This document shows, piece after piece, positions 52,875 to 63,195 of a DNA stretch of 64,000 nucleotides; positions within the stretch are counted from its first letter, which is position 1; each line of letters begins with the position of its first letter. Location: the NCBI RefSeq assembly GCF_000306945.1, contig NC_018518.1, positions 3,844,001-3,908,000 of the forward strand, written 5' to 3'. The DNA comes from Bordetella pertussis 18323. GTDB lineage: Bacteria; Pseudomonadota; Gammaproteobacteria; Burkholderiales; Burkholderiaceae_B. The notes under the pieces were generated by a model. It was not told the origin of the DNA. It searched no databases and saw only the letters and a list, made by a program, of their open reading frames with translations. The position numbers were made by a program, and so were the translations under genes.

Positions 52875-53563
52875 TACTGCAGCAGTTGCAGGCGGCTCTT
52901 GGCCGTGTTGGCGGCCGGCGTGGTGGGATAGTCGCGCACGATGCGCTGCAGCGTGGCCTTGGCGCCGGCGCGGTTGTTCAGCTCGATCTGGCTGCCGGCG
53001 ATCACCAGCAGGGCGTCGGGGGCGCGGGCGTTGGTCGGCGCGTTCTGCACCAGATTGTTGAGCTGCTCGATCGCGCCCTTGAAATCCTTCATGGCGTAGC
53101 GGCTGCTGCCCAGGTAGAACTGCGCCGTCGGCGCCAGCTGGCTGTTCGGGTACAGCGCGATGAAGGCGGCCAGCGATTCGGCGGCGTCCTTGTACTGGCC
53201 CTTGCGGAACAGATCGATCGCGCCGTCATAGGCGGCCTGTTCCTGCTGGTCGACCGCGGTCACGCCGGGCGGGTTGCCGGCGTGCTGGGGCTGGCCGCCC
53301 TGGGCATTGGGCTGCTGGCGCGAAATCAGTTCCAACTGGTCGCGCAATTGGGCGATTTCCTGTTGCATGGCCTGCAACTGATCGGCCAATTGCAGCCGCG
53401 CGCGCTGGTTCTGCTCATTCTGCTGTTGCACCTGCTGGCGCAGATCCAGGATGGCGCGGCGCGCTTCATCGTCGGCAAAGGCATGGGCGGGAGCTGCCAT
53501 GGCCGCAAGGGCCAGGCTGGCGGTAATGACCAGAGTACGCAGGGGCAGGGCTTGATCGCGCAT
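52874..53563 (-). CDS. cpoB: Tol-Pal system protein CpoB (YbgF)
   Basis: CpoB (229 aa) is a periplasmic protein that links Tol-Pal constriction with peptidoglycan synthesis. After the signal peptide (ending A-H-A) comes a Gln-rich trimerising coiled coil (about 35-80), a linker, and TPR repeats (about 110-229: A-A-Y-D-G-A-I-D-L-F-R-K-G-Q-Y and F-Y-L-G-S-S-R-Y-A-M-K-D). It is the last of the usual tol genes here. Confidence 0.94.
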   Translation of the reverse strand: MRDQALPLRTLVITASLALAAMAAPAHAFADDEARRAILDLRQQVQQQNEQNQRARLQLADQLQAMQQEIAQLRDQLELISRQQPNAQGGQPQHAGNPPGVTAVDQQEQAAYDGAIDLFRKGQYKDAAESLAAFIALYPNSQLAPTAQFYLGSSRYAMKDFKGAIEQLNNLVQNAPTNARAPDALLVIAGSQIELNNRAGAKATLQRIVRDYPTTPAANTAKSRLQLLQ

Positions 53564-53589
53564 GAAAATATCCAGGTCTGAAACGAAAA

Positions 53590-53619
53590 CGTCGGGACGG
53601 CCGGATGACCGTCCCGACG
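53590..53619 (-). terminator. Hairpin after pal, terminator-like
   Basis: CGTCGGGACGG at 53590-53600 pairs with CCGTCCCGACG at 53609-53619. On the minus strand it is followed by GTTTTCGTTT, a T-rich tail, so it fits an intrinsic terminator or attenuator between pal and cpoB. Read-through would be needed to express cpoB and the FecCD/ATPase pair from the tol promoter. Confidence 0.75.
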
Positions 53620-53649
53620 CGTGGTGGGGCTGCTTGGCGTCGCGAGGAC

Positions 53650-54147
53650 TTAGCGCTGATAAACGATATCGGCGCGGCGGTTCTCGGCGAAATCAGCCTC
53701 GCTCGAACCCGTCGCCTTCGGCTTTTCCTTGCCGAAACTAATGGTTTCGATCTGGTTGTCCGACACACCCAGCAGGGTCATCATGCGACGGACAGCGTCG
53801 GCACGGCGTTGGCCCAGTGCGAGGTTGTACTCGGCGCCGCCGCGTTCGTCGGTATTGCCTTCGATCTTGATGCGCTGCTGGTTGTTCGAAGCCAGGTAGC
53901 GGGCGTGGGTTTCGACCAGGCCGCGATACTGTTCCGACACCGTATAGCTGTCGAAGTCAAAGTACACCGAGCGCTGTTGCGCCAGAATGCTTTGCGGGTT
54001 GAAGGGATCCAGGATCTGGCCGGAGGCCGAACCCTGGCCGGAGCCTCCAGCTTGACCTGCCTTGTCGTCGAGAGGGACGGAACTGCAGGCTGCCAGCGTG
54101 GCGGCCAGCGCAGCTATGGTTAGGCTTTTGGCAATGCGCGACTTCAT
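53650..54147 (-). CDS. pal: Peptidoglycan-associated lipoprotein Pal
   Basis: Pal (165 aa) anchors the outer membrane to peptidoglycan. The lipobox L-A-A-C gives the lipidated Cys at 21. The OmpA-like domain (about 55-165) has V-Y-F-D-F-D-S-Y, G-N-T-D-E-R-G and L-G-Q-R-R-A-D-A-V-R, residues that bind diaminopimelate. Start at 54147 gives a standard lipoprotein signal; the frame is open further upstream. Confidence 0.97.
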   Translation of the reverse strand: MKSRIAKSLTIAALAATLAACSSVPLDDKAGQAGGSGQGSASGQILDPFNPQSILAQQRSVYFDFDSYTVSEQYRGLVETHARYLASNNQQRIKIEGNTDERGGAEYNLALGQRRADAVRRMMTLLGVSDNQIETISFGKEKPKATGSSEADFAENRRADIVYQR

Positions 54148-54178
54148 GATAGTTCCTTTGCAAAGAGAGTCACACGTG

Positions 54179-55495
54179 TTAACGGGTAAAAGGGCCCCAC
54201 GTTGGTTCACGTATTTCCCCGTTCAGGACGGACAAGGTCTGCCGCACGCGCCCATCGCTCGAGACACCGGCAAGCACGCTACGACCATTCTGGATTGCGG
54301 CGTAGAGCACTTGCATGCCGTTGGGCGCGAAACTGGGAGACTGATCGTCACGACCGTCAGTCAGCAGCGTTTCGGATCCTGAGGACAGGTTGAGCGAAGC
54401 GATACGAAACGCGCCGTCGCGTCTTGCAACGTACAGCAGCGTCGATCCATCGGGGGAAATTCGGGGTGAAATGTTGTAACCACCATTAAACGTCAGGCGG
54501 CGGGCATCTCCACCATCCAGGCCGGTCTGGTAGATTTGCGGCCCACCACTGCGGTCACTGGTAAAGATAATGGAACGGCCGTCGGGCGTAAAGTTCGGCT
54601 CGGTGTCGATGCCCGGAGAGCGCGTAATACGGCGCATATTCGAGCCGCCGCCGGCGCTAACGATGTAAATTTGCGACAAACCATCGCGGGTCAGCGCCAC
54701 CGCCAGCTGGCTGCCATCGGGCGACCACGCGGGCGCGCTGTTGTTGCCCTTGAAGTTGGCCACCGGAATGCGCGCGCTGGTTGCCAGCGTGTGCACGTAG
54801 ACCACCGGCTTGCCCGACTCGAAACTCACGTAGGCCAGCCGCGAGCCATCGGGCGACCAGCTGGGCGAAATGATGGGCTCGCGCGAGCGCAGGGCGACCT
54901 GCGGATTCTGGCCGTCGGCGTCGGCGACCTGCAGCTCGTAGGTGCTGCCGCGCTTGAGCACGTAGGCGATGCGGGTCGAGAACACGCCGCGCACGCCGGT
55001 GATCTTCTCGTAGATGCGGTCGGCGATCTGGTGCGCCACGCGGCGCAGCTCCTGCTCCGTCCCCGAGAACGCCACGCCGTCGAGCTGGCCTTTCTTGACC
55101 GTGTCGGCCAGGCGGTAGCGCACGTCGTAGCGGCCGTCGGGGCCGCGGGTGATGCTGCCGTAGGCCAGGAAGTCGGCGCCCTTGGCGCGCCAGTCGTCGT
55201 GGGCGACCTGCGAGTCCACATTCAGGCCGGAGCCGGCCGCGTTGATCAGGCGGAACTGGCCGGTGCGGGTCAGGTCGGCGCGGATCACTTCGGCAAGCGC
55301 GCGTCCGTGCGTGTCGTCGACCGCGAAGTCGGCGATCGCCACCGGGTACTGCGTGGCGCCGGTGCCGGAAATGTCCACGCGCAACTGCGCCTGGGCGGGT
55401 TGCCAGGCCAGCATCGCTGCCAGCAGCAGAATGAGCGCGGCGCCGTAGGTGCGCAGGAACCCCGTCAGGTCTGCGCGGCGGAAGGCGGGTGTCAT
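54179..55495 (-). CDS. tolB: Tol-Pal system protein TolB
   Basis: TolB (438 aa) is the periplasmic beta-propeller that binds Pal. Signal peptide ends Q-P-A-Q-A, then the N-terminal D2 domain, and from about 200 the repeated W-S-P-D-G-S-R-L-A-Y-V / F-T-P-D-G-R-S-I-I-F-T-S-D blades. The ATG at 55495 follows AGGAG. The gap to tolA is 16 bases. Confidence 0.96.
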   Translation of the reverse strand: MTPAFRRADLTGFLRTYGAALILLLAAMLAWQPAQAQLRVDISGTGATQYPVAIADFAVDDTHGRALAEVIRADLTRTGQFRLINAAGSGLNVDSQVAHDDWRAKGADFLAYGSITRGPDGRYDVRYRLADTVKKGQLDGVAFSGTEQELRRVAHQIADRIYEKITGVRGVFSTRIAYVLKRGSTYELQVADADGQNPQVALRSREPIISPSWSPDGSRLAYVSFESGKPVVYVHTLATSARIPVANFKGNNSAPAWSPDGSQLAVALTRDGLSQIYIVSAGGGSNMRRITRSPGIDTEPNFTPDGRSIIFTSDRSGGPQIYQTGLDGGDARRLTFNGGYNISPRISPDGSTLLYVARRDGAFRIASLNLSSGSETLLTDGRDDQSPSFAPNGMQVLYAAIQNGRSVLAGVSSDGRVRQTLSVLNGEIREPTWGPFTR

Positions 55496-55511
55496 AGCGG
55501 GCAATCTCCTG

Positions 55512-56642
<1,131 letters not shown>

Positions 56643-56678
56643 GTGTCTTGCTGTGCCGGCTTGTCCGCAAGCGGCGCG

Positions 56679-57136
<458 letters not shown>

Positions 57137-57137
<1 letters not shown>

Positions 57138-57817
57138 TAGCGCACCTGCCGCTGCAGAATGTTCAGGAACTCGTCGACGAAGCTGTCGAACCGGATCGAC
57201 AGGCGGTCGATGTCGTTGGTGAAGCGGTTATAGGCCACCACGGCGGGGATGGCCGCGAACAGGCCGATGGCCGTGGCGATCAGGGCCTCGGCGATGCCGG
57301 GCGCCACCGCGGCCAGCGTGGCCTGCTGCATGTTCGACAGGCCGATGAAGGCGTGCATGATGCCCCACACCGTGCCCAGCAGGCCGATGTACGGGCTGAC
57401 CGAGCCCGCCGAGGCGAGGAAGTTCAGGTGCGATTCGAGAGAGTCCATTTCGCGCTGGTAGGCCGCGCGCATGGCCCGGCGCGGGCCATCGAGCACCGCG
57501 TTGACGTCGCCGGCGGCGCTGGTGCGGCGCGCCTTGAGGAATTCGGTCATGCCGGCGTCGAAAATGCGCGCCAGGGCGCCCTGTTCGTCGCGGCGGGTGG
57601 CCACCGCCTGTTGCAGCATGGCCAGGTCGCCGCCCGACCAGAAGTCGTCCTCGAAGCGGCGGGTCTGCTGGTGCGCCCGCTTGATTGCCAGGCGCTTGGC
57701 GAAAATATAGGTCCAGGACATGATCGAGATGCCCAGCAGCAGCAGCATGATCAACTGAACCGGCACGCTGGCGTGGGAGATCAGCGAAAGCAACGACATG
57801 TCGTTGGTGACTTGCAT
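57137..57817 (-). CDS. tolQ: Tol-Pal system protein TolQ
   Basis: TolQ (226 aa, MotA/TolQ/ExbB family) forms the proton-driven motor with TolR. Three helices lie near 16-38, 130-155 and 165-190, including G-L-L-G-T-V-W-G-I-M-H-A-F and A-I-G-L-F-A-A-I-P-A-V-V-A-Y-N. The ATG at 57817 follows AGGAA; the longer upstream frame covers the ybgC gene. Confidence 0.96.
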
Positions 57818-57819
57818 GT

Positions 57820-58248
57820 TTATTCCTGAATCTGGATGAATTTCAGTTTTGCGCGAATATCGTCCGGCAGTTCGGCCGGACGCATACGGATCGAATCGAC
57901 GCAGCAGATTTGGATGTTGCCCTGGGCAAGCAGTTCCCCATTGCGCTCGGCGCGCTGCGCGAAGTGTATCGAAGCCCGGCCGATTCGTGTAATCCGGCTG
58001 CGTATGGTAATCAGGTCGTCCAGCCGGGCGGGCTTGCGGTAGGACATGTCCAGCGAGTGGACACCGAACAGGCGGTGCTCGCGCTCGGCGAGGTCCGACT
58101 GGTTCACGCCCAGGCCACGCAGCCATTCGGTGCGGGCCCGTTCCAGGAACTTCAGGTAGTTGGCGTAGAAGACGACTCCGCCGGCGTCCGTGTCTTCATA
58201 GTAGACACGGATATCCAGCACGGATTCGGAGAACTTCGGGTCGGTCAC
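57820..58248 (-). CDS. ybgC: Tol-Pal-associated acyl-CoA thioesterase YbgC
   Basis: YbgC (142 aa from a GTG at 58248) is a hot-dog thioesterase usually found first in tol operons. The catalytic motif is Y-Y-E-D-T-D-A-G-G-V-V-F-Y-A-N-Y near 16-31. The start is the least certain element: no clear Shine-Dalgarno is seen before the GTG. It precedes tolQ by only 2 bases. Confidence 0.92.
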   Translation of the reverse strand: MTDPKFSESVLDIRVYYEDTDAGGVVFYANYLKFLERARTEWLRGLGVNQSDLAEREHRLFGVHSLDMSYRKPARLDDLITIRSRITRIGRASIHFAQRAERNGELLAQGNIQICCVDSIRMRPAELPDDIRAKLKFIQIQE

Positions 58249-58274
58249 GATCGATAGGAGCCCTGTGGCTGCCG

Positions 58275-58294
58275 GGGCGGGCTGGCGCCCGCCC
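58275..58294. other. Hairpin between proS and ybgC
   Basis: GGGCGGGC at 58275-58282 pairs perfectly with GCCCGCCC at 58287-58294 across a 4-base loop. No T-run follows on the minus strand, so it may lower read-through from proS into the tol genes but is not a classical terminator. Confidence 0.45.
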
Positions 58295-58300
58295 TGGGGA

Positions 58301-60031
58301 CTATAGCAAGTCGAGTTTGGCCAGCGTCTGCGCCAGGGCCTGGTCCACCGGGACCTTGGCCGCCTCGGCTTCGCGGCGGGCCTGCAATTCCACCACACCC
58401 TCGTTCAGGCCGCGTTCTCCAACTGTTACGCGCAGGGGCACGCCGATCAGCTCCCATTCGGCGAACATGACGCCCGGACGGCTGTCGCGGTCGTCGAGCA
58501 TGACGTCCACGCCGCGCGCGCGCAGCGCCTCGTACAGCGCCAGCGCGGTGTCACGAACAGTTTCACTTTTGCCCCAGCCCACCGGGCAGATCACCACCTC
58601 GTAGGGGGCGATGGCGCGCGGCCAGATGATGCCGCGGGCGTCGTGGTTCTGCTCGATGGCCGCGCCCACGATGCGGGTGACGCCGATCCCGTAGCAGCCC
58701 ATCTGCAGCACGGCCGGCTTGCCGTTGTCGTCCAGGAAAGTGGCCTTGAGCGCTTCCGAGTACTTGGTGCCCAGGAAGAACACGTGGCCGACCTCGATGC
58801 CGCGCTGGATGGACAGGGCGCCCTTGCCGTCGGGCGAGGGGTCGCCCTCGACCACGTTGCGCAGGTCCGCGACCAGCTCGGGTTCGGGCAGGTCGCGGCC
58901 CCAGTTGGCGCCCTGGTAGTGGTAGTCCTCGCGGTTGGCGCCACAGACGAAGTCGGCCATGTTGGCGACTGTGCGGTCGGCCACCACGTGCACCGGCCTG
59001 GCCGTCTTGATCGGGCCCAGGTAACCGGGCTTGCAGCCGAAATGGTCGAGGATTTCCGTCTCGGTGGCGAAGCGGAAGCCGGCCAGCCCGGGCAGCTTGC
59101 CCGCCTTGATTTCGTTGAGTTCGTGATCGCCGCGCAGCAGCAACAGCCAGACCTGCGCCGGCCCCTCGGGCTGGTCGACGGCCAGCACGATGGATTTGAT
59201 GGTGCGCGCCAGCGGCAGGTCCAGCAGCTTGGCCACGTCCTCGCACTTGGCCGCGCCGGGCGTGGGCACCGCCTCCAGGTCTTGGCCGGGAGCGGCGCGG
59301 GTGGCCAGCAGGGCGGGCGCTTCGGCCAGCTCGATATTGGCGGCGTAGTCCGACTCGGGGTTGTACACGATCAGGTCCTCGCCGGTGTCGGCGATGACCT
59401 GGAACTCATGGCTGCGCGATCCGCCGATCGAGCCGGTGTCGGCCGCCACGGCGCGGAACTCCAGGCCCAGGCGCTGGAAAATGCGCTGGTAGGCGGCGTA
59501 CATGATGTCGTAGCTGCGCTGGGCGCCGGCCTCGTCGCGGTCGAACGAGTAGGCGTCCTTCATGGTGAACTCGCGCCCGCGCATCAACCCGAAGCGGGGG
59601 CGGCGTTCGTCGCGGAACTTGGTCTGGATATGGTAGAAGTTCAGCGGCAGCTGGCGGTAGCTCTGGATCTCGTTGCGCGCGATGTCCGTGATCACTTCTT
59701 CCGAGGTCGGCTGCAGGACGAAATCGCGCTGGTGGCGGTCCTTGATGCGCAGCAGCTCCGCGCCGTACTGTTCCCAGCGGCCGGACTCCATCCAGAGTTC
59801 GGCCGGCTGCACCACCGGCATCAGCAGCTCGATGGCGCCGGCTGCGTTCATTTCCTCGCGGACAATGCCCTCGATCTTACGGATGACCTTCAGCCCCAGC
59901 GGCATGTAGGTGTAGATTCCGCCCGCCAGCTTGCGAATCATGCCGGCCCGCGTCATCAACTGGTGGCTGGCGATCTCGGCCTCGGCAGGGGCTTCTTTCA
60001 AAGTGTTCAGGTGGTACTTGGAGGCGCGCAT
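58301..60031 (-). CDS. proS: Prolyl-tRNA synthetase (bacterial type, with editing domain)
   Basis: ProS (576 aa) charges tRNA-Pro in the cytoplasm. Class II motifs are seen: motif 2 [21 protein letters not shown] near 135-155, and motif 3 G-C-Y-G-I-G-V-T-R near 440. The long insertion (about 220-405) is the INS domain that edits Ala-tRNA-Pro. The anticodon-binding domain ends the chain. It is divergent from rppH. Confidence 0.97.
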   Translation of the reverse strand: MRASKYHLNTLKEAPAEAEIASHQLMTRAGMIRKLAGGIYTYMPLGLKVIRKIEGIVREEMNAAGAIELLMPVVQPAELWMESGRWEQYGAELLRIKDRHQRDFVLQPTSEEVITDIARNEIQSYRQLPLNFYHIQTKFRDERRPRFGLMRGREFTMKDAYSFDRDEAGAQRSYDIMYAAYQRIFQRLGLEFRAVAADTGSIGGSRSHEFQVIADTGEDLIVYNPESDYAANIELAEAPALLATRAAPGQDLEAVPTPGAAKCEDVAKLLDLPLARTIKSIVLAVDQPEGPAQVWLLLLRGDHELNEIKAGKLPGLAGFRFATETEILDHFGCKPGYLGPIKTARPVHVVADRTVANMADFVCGANREDYHYQGANWGRDLPEPELVADLRNVVEGDPSPDGKGALSIQRGIEVGHVFFLGTKYSEALKATFLDDNGKPAVLQMGCYGIGVTRIVGAAIEQNHDARGIIWPRAIAPYEVVICPVGWGKSETVRDTALALYEALRARGVDVMLDDRDSRPGVMFAEWELIGVPLRVTVGERGLNEGVVELQARREAEAAKVPVDQALAQTLAKLDLL

Positions 60032-60096
60032 AGTTAAAGGTGGCAGCAGATACGTATAATCGACCGTAATTGTATTGAATTCGGTGGGGGTGGCCC
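60032..60096. promoter_or_regulatory. Divergent promoter region of proS and rppH
   Basis: This AT-richer 65-base gap contains TATAAT at 60055-60060 on the plus strand, and on the minus strand a TTATAC-like -10 from the same bases. Overlapping divergent promoters are plausible. The -35 elements are not clear. Confidence 0.45.
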
Positions 60097-60669
60097 ATGC
60101 TTGATCGCGAAGGCTACCGTCCCAATGTCGGCATCATTCTCGTAAACGGTAAAAACGAGGTCTTCTGGGGCAAGCGAATCCGGGAACATGCCTGGCAGTT
60201 CCCGCAGGGTGGCATCAAGTACGGCGAAAGCCCGGTGCAGGCCATGTATCGCGAACTCCATGAAGAGGTGGGCTTGAAGCCCGAGCATGTCCGCATTTTG
60301 GGGCGTACACGTGATTGGTTGCGTTATAACGTGCCGGATCACTTCGTCCGGCGAGAGTGGCGTGGCCACTATAAAGGACAAAAGCAGATCTGGTTCCTGT
60401 TGCGCCTGGTAGGGCGCGACAGCGACGTATGCCTGCGCGCCACGCAGCACCCGGAATTCGACGCCTGGCGCTGGAGCCAGTATTGGGTGCCCCTGGACGC
60501 GGTCATCGAGTTCAAGCGCGACGTCTATACGCAGGCCCTGAACGAGCTGGCTGTCATTCTATTCCGCCGGCACCACGAAACGCGCTATCTGCGCCAGCGG
60601 GTGCATGGGCCGCGTTCGACCGACAGCCCGTCCTCCGAGACGGATGGCCATGCGCATATTGCTGGTTGA
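60097..60669 (+). CDS. rppH: RNA pyrophosphohydrolase RppH (NudH)
   Basis: RppH (190 aa) removes pyrophosphate from 5' triphosphorylated mRNA, starting decay by RNase E. The Nudix box G-G-I-K-Y-G-E-S with R-E-L-H-E-E-V-G is at about 38-60, and the start [13 protein letters not shown] is canonical. The C-terminal 30 residues are longer than in E. coli and overlap the start of the next gene by about 20 bases. Confidence 0.95.
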
Positions 60670-61336
60670 AGACGAGCGCGACATGGCGGCCTGGCTGATG
60701 CGGGCGCTGGCGCAGAGCGGGTTCACGCCCGACCACGCGCCGGACGCCCGTACGGCCGAAGGCCTGATGGTGGGCAACGAATATGATGCGGTGGTCATGG
60801 ACCTGCGCCTGCCCGACAAGCACGGGCTGGTGCTGCTGCGCGAAATGCGCAACCGGGACGACCGTACGCCGGTGCTGCTGCTGACCGCCCAGGGCGCGCT
60901 GCAGGACCGGGTGCGCGGGCTCAATCTCGGCGCCGACGATTTCCTGACCAAGCCGTTCGCGCTCGAAGAGCTGGAGGCCCGCCTGACCGCCCTGGTGCGG
61001 CGCAGCCGCGGCCGGCAGCCCCCCCGCCTGCAATGCGGCTCGCTGTCGTACGACGGCGAAAGCCGCGCCTTCACCCTGGACGGTGCGCTGCTGTTCCTGA
61101 CGCCGCGCGAGCATGCCGCCCTGGCGGCGCTGCTGACCCGCAGCGGCTATCCGGTCGACAAGTCGCAGCTTTTCGGCAAAGTGTTCACGCACGAAAGCGA
61201 GGCCAATCCCGACGCCATCGAAGTGGTGCTGCACCGCCTGCGCAAGAAACTGACGGGCAGCGACGTGCGCATCGTCACGGTGCGCGGCCTGGGATACATG
61301 CTGGAAAGCACCGTCAGTGAATCCTCCGAAAGCTGA
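60650..61336 (+). CDS. OmpR/PhoB-family response regulator
   Basis: This 228 aa regulator has a receiver domain (Asp51 as phosphoacceptor in V-V-M-D-L-R-L-P, Lys in T-K-P-F) and a winged-helix DNA-binding domain (about 130-220, V-H... R-L-R-K-K-L and V-R-G-L-G-Y-M-L). It resembles TctD/QseB types. Its kinase gene, next downstream, is interrupted after about 90 codons, so the regulator has lost its usual partner. An in-frame ATG at 60644 is an alternative start. Confidence 0.92.
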
Positions 61337-61590
61337 GCGTTCGCGCGCATCGTCGCGCACGCCGCTGGTGGGCCCGGGCGCTGCTCATCTCGCTGTTGCT
61401 GCCGGGCGTGGTGGTATTGCTGGTCATCGACAGCTGGAACGACTACCGCACCCTGGCGGCCATCACCAACGAAGCCTATGACTCGGCGCTGCTGGAGCCG
61501 GCGCGCGTGCTGGAGAGCAGCCTGGAGTTCGCGGCCGACGGCACGCTGCAGGTGGCGACGCCGCTGTACGCCCAGGTCATGCTCGAGTCC
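61317..61590 (+). pseudogene. Sensor histidine kinase, 5' fragment
   Basis: The frame read from about 61321 (stop-free after 61320) encodes A-L-L-I-S-L-L-L-P-G-V-V-V-L-L-V-I, then D-S-W-N-D-Y-R-T-L-A-A-I-T-N-E-A-Y-D, the usual start of TctE-like kinases with an N-terminal membrane helix and sensor region. After L-Y-A-Q-V-M-L-E-S-K-G near 61590 the sequence changes to unrelated prophage DNA; no kinase core follows in the window. A GTG at 61317 that could start the gene is in another frame, so the 5' end may also be altered. Confidence 0.75.
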
Positions 61591-61691
61591 AAGGGCGGGA
61601 CAGCGAAACGACGCATCTACGCCATTTGCAGCGCCCTTAGCGTAAATTTGGCGGACTCCGAATACGGGCCGCCAGGACCTGCGGAGGTCAT

Positions 61692-62363
61692 ATGTGCGGC
61701 CGCATCGCCCAGAAGTCAGCGCCTGAAGACTACGTCGAGATCCTCTGGCCGAATGCGCGGCTGATCTTCGATGACGTGGCAGGGCCGCGGTACAACATCC
61801 CGCCCGGCACCAGGCCGCTGACGATGCACCGGCTGGTAGACCAGGCCGAGGCGCTGGCCAGACTGCCCTGGGGATACAAGCCGCACGGCTCCCGGTTCTT
61901 CATGGTCAACGCCAAGCTGGAGACGATCGAGCGCCACGGCTGGCCCTGGAAGCTGATGATCGGGGTCGGCCGCATCCTGGTACCGGCCGACGGCTGGTAC
62001 GAATGGAGGGCGCTCGATAGCGGCCCGAAGCCAGCCAAGCAGTCCTACTACATCCATGGCGACGCCCCGCTACTCTTCGCAGGTCTGAGCGCGTGGCGCC
62101 GCGGTGCCGAGCTGGACGAGGCCCACGGCTTTGCCATCGTCACGAACGACGCCCTGGGCGGCATGGTCGACGTGCACGACCGGCGCCCGGTGGCGCTGCC
62201 GCCTGAGCTGGCCAGAGAATGGGTGGACCCGGCAACGCCAGTGGCCAGGGCAAAGGAGATCCTACGCGCCGGCCTGCCCGAAACGGCCTTTTCGTGGTAC
62301 CCAGTCCGGCAGGAAGTCGGATCCAGTAAATACCAGCTGCCCGATGCTGTCGACCCGCTATGA
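61692..62363 (+). CDS. SRAP domain protein (YedK/HMCES-like), on prophage
   Basis: The product (223 aa) begins M-C-G-R-I, with Cys2 the residue that crosslinks to abasic sites in single-stranded DNA. Further family marks are R-Y-N-I-P-P-G, V-N-A-K-L-E-T, I-L-V-P-A-D-G-W-Y-E-W with the catalytic Glu, and V-H-D-R-R-P-V with the His. SRAP proteins protect abasic DNA and are often encoded on phages and next to SOS genes. It lies at the apparent prophage boundary. Confidence 0.92.
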   Translation: MCGRIAQKSAPEDYVEILWPNARLIFDDVAGPRYNIPPGTRPLTMHRLVDQAEALARLPWGYKPHGSRFFMVNAKLETIERHGWPWKLMIGVGRILVPADGWYEWRALDSGPKPAKQSYYIHGDAPLLFAGLSAWRRGAELDEAHGFAIVTNDALGGMVDVHDRRPVALPPELAREWVDPATPVARAKEILRAGLPETAFSWYPVRQEVGSSKYQLPDAVDPL

Positions 62364-62369
62364 CGGCGG

Positions 62370-62570
62370 CTACCGTGCCGCCTGTTGCTCATACAGCGCC
62401 TGAGCAGCCGCGAGCGTAGCGCGAGATCCGACCAGGGTGCCGACATCTCCCCGGCTCTGCCAGAGTTCATGTCGGTATCCGCCATCGACCCAGACCCGAC
62501 AGATCGTCCAGCCCGGCGGGCCGGACCAGTAGTAATCGTCCCTCTGCTGCCAAGCCGCCGCATCCACCAT
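62370..62570 (-). CDS. Small phage hypothetical protein
   Basis: The frame from the ATG at 62570 encodes 66 aa, Trp/Tyr rich at the start (D-D-Y-Y-W-S-G-P-P-G-W). I recognise no domain. GC pattern and the position between SRAP and the LexA-like box make it a plausible real gene read away from that box. The frame extends upstream to 62678, but there it would cross the box. Confidence 0.45.
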   Translation of the reverse strand: MVDAAAWQQRDDYYWSGPPGWTICRVWVDGGYRHELWQSRGDVGTLVGSRATLAAAQALYEQQAAR

Positions 62571-62631
62571 GATCCGCCCCCTTCTCGGCCAGAAACGGGG
62601 CCAAGTTGAACGGATTCTATGCTCGCATACA

Positions 62632-62647
62632 CTGTATGTCCATACAG
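62632..62647. promoter_or_regulatory. LexA-type SOS box in the prophage
   Basis: CTGTATGTCCATACAG is a perfect CTGT-N8-ACAG palindrome, the LexA consensus of gamma- and betaproteobacteria. It lies 62 bases before the small minus gene (62570) and 30 bases before the plus-strand frame at 62677. SOS control of prophage genes would fit, or it may be a phage repressor operator of the same shape. Confidence 0.6.
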
Positions 62648-62676
62648 TTTTTTTGGGCCACAATTGGCCTTCGAGC

Positions 62677-62778
62677 ATGACCGAGTTTCAATTTGAGCTG
62701 GTCGCGCGCCTACTCGGCACGCCCGGGCCTGCACGCGCGGCGGCGCGCCGGCGGCTACTACCAGGGCATCATCATTGA
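62677..62778 (+). pseudogene. Possible phage regulator, broken frame
   Basis: A short frame (33 aa) starting M-T-E-F-Q-F-E-L-V-A-R-L-L resembles the start of TrfB/KorA-like phage regulators but ends in H-H-H after P-A-R-A-A-A-R. A second frame (62693-62914) continues without clear relation. Either a frameshifted remnant or no gene; similarity is from memory only. Confidence 0.3.
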
Positions 62779-62913
62779 GCAGCTGGTGAAAGCCAGCCGC
62801 TTTCAGGCTGGCGACCGCGTGCTGTTCGGCGAGGATCAGGTGCAGGCGCCGGCGACCGAAGCCGATCGCGCGCGCCGGCCGATACGAACGCCCCGCCGCT
62901 ACCGGGGGTGGTG

Positions 62914-63195
62914 ATGCCTTTCCGCGCCCCCCTCACCCACGACGAGCTGCGCGCCATCCGCGAGCGCCAGCCCTGGAACCCCGACGTGCTGACCCTCCTA
63001 TGGGAGGTCAAGCGCCTGCGCTCGATGATGCTGCGCGCCTATCAGCTCTCGGGCGAATTCCACCGGCCTGTCGGCGTCCTCGCCAACTGCTACGACGAAT
63101 ACATGGCTCAGCTGGTGGTCGAGCCCTGTGTGCTCGAGCGCGACGCAGACGTGGCCGAGATGCTGAACGCGCCGGCCCAGCCTCGCAAGGGCTAA
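62914..63195 (+). CDS. Phage hypothetical protein
   Basis: The frame encodes 93 aa starting M-P-F-R-A-P-L-T-H-D-E-L-R-A-I-R, predicted mainly helical. GGGGG before the start (62903-62907) is a fair ribosome site. I do not recognise the family. It converges with the lysis genes, overlapping the end of the Rz-like gene by 4 bases. Confidence 0.55.
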   Translation: MPFRAPLTHDELRAIRERQPWNPDVLTLLWEVKRLRSMMLRAYQLSGEFHRPVGVLANCYDEYMAQLVVEPCVLERDADVAEMLNAPAQPRKG

